A stretch of 7,407 bases of DNA. Origin: Lachnoclostridium sp. UBA3320. GTDB lineage: Bacteria; Bacillota; Clostridia; Lachnospirales; Lachnospiraceae. This document shows positions 6,439-7,407 of this stretch, one piece after another; position 1 is the first letter of the stretch; the number at the start of each line of letters is the position of its first letter. The notes under the pieces were generated by a model. That model saw nothing but the letters and a program-made list of their open reading frames with translations, was not told the DNA's origin and ran no database searches. Made by a program: the position numbers and the translations under genes. The stretch spans positions 1 to 7,407 of the forward strand of contig DESG01000052.1 in NCBI GenBank assembly GCA_002361175.1, in the 5' to 3' direction.

Positions 6439-6449
6439 TATGGTAAAAT
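6439..6449 (+). promoter_or_regulatory. Second copy of the TATGGTAAAAT extended -10-like element
   Basis: This 11-base string is identical to the one at 5132-5142 upstream of the ATPase. The -35 region would fall in the T-tract of the terminator (about 6421-6426, TTTTGT) and is poor. It could drive the downstream regulator, with a long leader of about 125 bases. Confidence 0.25.
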
Positions 6450-6481
6450 ACACAATATATTTGTACAATTATAATGAAAAT

Positions 6482-6498
6482 ATATAAAAATTTTATAT
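6482..6498. promoter_or_regulatory. AT palindrome upstream of the regulator promoter
   Basis: ATATAAAA (6482-6489) and TTTTATAT (6491-6498) are perfect inverted 8-base arms around a single A. It ends 7 bases before the candidate -35 box at 6506 and could be a protein binding site; as pure A/T sequence it may be chance. Confidence 0.25.
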
Positions 6499-6505
6499 GA
6501 TAGGC

Positions 6506-6534
6506 TTTACTTTTGTGCAAATTGATGTTAATAT
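6506..6534 (+). promoter_or_regulatory. Candidate promoter of the CdaR-like regulator
   Basis: TTTACT (6506-6511), a 17-base spacer and TAATAT (6529-6534) preceded by TGT, an extended -10 arrangement like that at 3648-3676. The start site would be near 6541, about 40 bases before the ATG. Confidence 0.5.
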
Positions 6535-6580
6535 AGATTATAAGAAAAAATATTTACGCTATATTAATGGAGGAATATTT

Positions 6581-7407
6581 ATGATATCAAACCAAGTCCT
6601 ACAGACAACAATAGACGGCTTGAAAAATATCACTAGGATTGATATTTGTATTATGGATACAGAGGGAAAAGCACTTGCGACTACTATAAATAATATTGAA
6701 GAATATGAAGAAGCAGTCATGACTTTTGTGGATTCTCCAGCAGATAGTCAAGTTTTGCAGGGATATCAGTTTTTTAAAGTATTTGACGAGAATCAGTTAG
6801 AGTATGTTATCCTTGCTAAAGGTGATAGCGATGATGTCTATATGATTGGCAAACTTGCTGCATTTCAAGTGCAAAATCTGCTTGTGGCGTATAAAGAAAG
6901 ATACGATAAGGACAATTTTATTAAAAATCTGCTTTTGGACAACCTCTTGCTTGTAGATATATATAATCGTGCAAAGAAACTCCATATAGACACAAGTGTC
7001 AGAAGAGTGGTTTTTCTTATTGAAACTAAAAATGAGAAAGACAGCAATGCGCTAGAAACTGTAAAGGGACTTTTTGCAAATAAAACAAGAGATTTTATTA
7101 CACAAGTTGATGAAAAAAATATAATTCTTGTAAAAGAGGTTAAGCAAAATGAAGATTATGACGATATGGAAAAGACAGCAAAAGTAATCCTTGATATGTT
7201 AAACACGGAAGCAATGACAATGGTGCATGTATCTTATGGCACGATTGTCAATGAGATTAAAGATGTGTCACGTTCTTATAAGGAAGCTAAGATGGCTCTT
7301 GATGTTGGCAAGATATTTTACAGTGACCAGCATGTAATAGCTTACAGCAGCCTTGGAATAGGGCGTCTTATATACCAGCTTCCAATGCCGCTTTGCAAGA
7401 TGTTTAT
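6581..7407 (+). CDS. CdaR/PucR-family transcriptional regulator (partial, C-terminus outside window)
   Basis: The frame opens at ATG 6581 with GGAGG 7 bases upstream and stays open for 275 codons to the right edge. Residues about 1-100 form an N-terminal sensory-like domain (starting ISNQVLQTTIDG and including IDICIMDTEGK). A linker of the kind seen in CdaR-type proteins follows (NFIKNLLLDN, then DIYNRAKKLHID), then a degenerate GGDEF-like central domain with RRVVFLIE and, near the edge, SYGTIVNEIKDVSRSYKEA. The C-terminal PucR-type helix-turn-helix expected in this family lies beyond the window. Family members sense small molecules such as sugar diacids and control uptake or catabolic genes, but the ligand here cannot be inferred. 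Its place directly after a shared sugar ATPase suggests a role in carbohydrate uptake control, though a terminator separates the two and it seems to have its own promoter. Confidence 0.85.
   Translation, partial: MISNQVLQTTIDGLKNITRIDICIMDTEGKALATTINNIEEYEEAVMTFVDSPADSQVLQGYQFFKVFDENQLEYVILAKGDSDDVYMIGKLAAFQVQNLLVAYKERYDKDNFIKNLLLDNLLLVDIYNRAKKLHIDTSVRRVVFLIETKNEKDSNALETVKGLFANKTRDFITQVDEKNIILVKEVKQNEDYDDMEKTAKVILDMLNTEAMTMVHVSYGTIVNEIKDVSRSYKEAKMALDVGKIFYSDQHVIAYSSLGIGRLIYQLPMPLCKMF

Noticed and set aside
6797..7047. Two short minus-strand frames near the right edge
   Set aside because: Both are antisense to the CdaR-like gene and have no start signal or recognisable domain.
1..7407. Search for CRISPR arrays, insertion sequences, tRNA genes, phage or defence genes
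   Set aside because: No spaced direct repeats, transposase motifs, terminal inverted repeats, tRNA folds or defence-type domains were seen on either strand.

Overview
The window looks like chromosomal core sequence from a low-GC Gram-positive anaerobe, most likely a member of the Lachnospiraceae (Clostridia). The reasons are an AT-rich composition, strong GGAGG ribosome binding sites, TTG and GTG starts, consensus sigma-A promoters, a large Bacillus/Clostridium-type SRP RNA with an Alu domain, and a lone MsmX/UgpC sugar ATPase followed by a CdaR/PucR-type regulator. The family assignment is inference; no species can be named from the sequence alone.

Layout, left to right. (1) The last codons of an unidentified gene end at 65; its stop codon lies inside the -35 box of a perfect sigma-A promoter. 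(2) That promoter drives the SRP RNA (about 120-390), which ends at an intrinsic terminator. (3) A 782-residue protein with an N-terminal cyclic-nucleotide-binding-like domain and a large unrecognised remainder starts at a TTG only 23 bases after the terminator. (4) A short-chain dehydrogenase on the minus strand, probably the EF-P 5-aminopentanone reductase YmfI, meets it tail to tail with no base between the stop codons. (5) Divergent from it is a membrane-anchored protein with a degenerate LCP-like domain and a C-terminal LytR_C domain. (6) A MalK-family sugar ABC transporter ATPase (MsmX/UgpC type) follows without its permeases and ends at a clear terminator. (7) A CdaR/PucR-family regulator runs off the right edge before its DNA-binding domain.

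How the genes fit together: SRP RNA (membrane targeting), EF-P modification (translation of difficult motifs), a cell-envelope protein and a shared sugar-import ATPase are all housekeeping functions, and they appear to be separate transcription units rather than one pathway. The only functional pairing suggested by position is the ATPase with the downstream regulator. I see no mobile element, CRISPR array, defence cassette or phage gene. The least explained items are the 782-residue protein, with its reduced nucleotide-binding cassette and unknown C-terminal part, and the LCP-like protein that has lost its usual signature residues. I do not see a clearly new multi-gene system.
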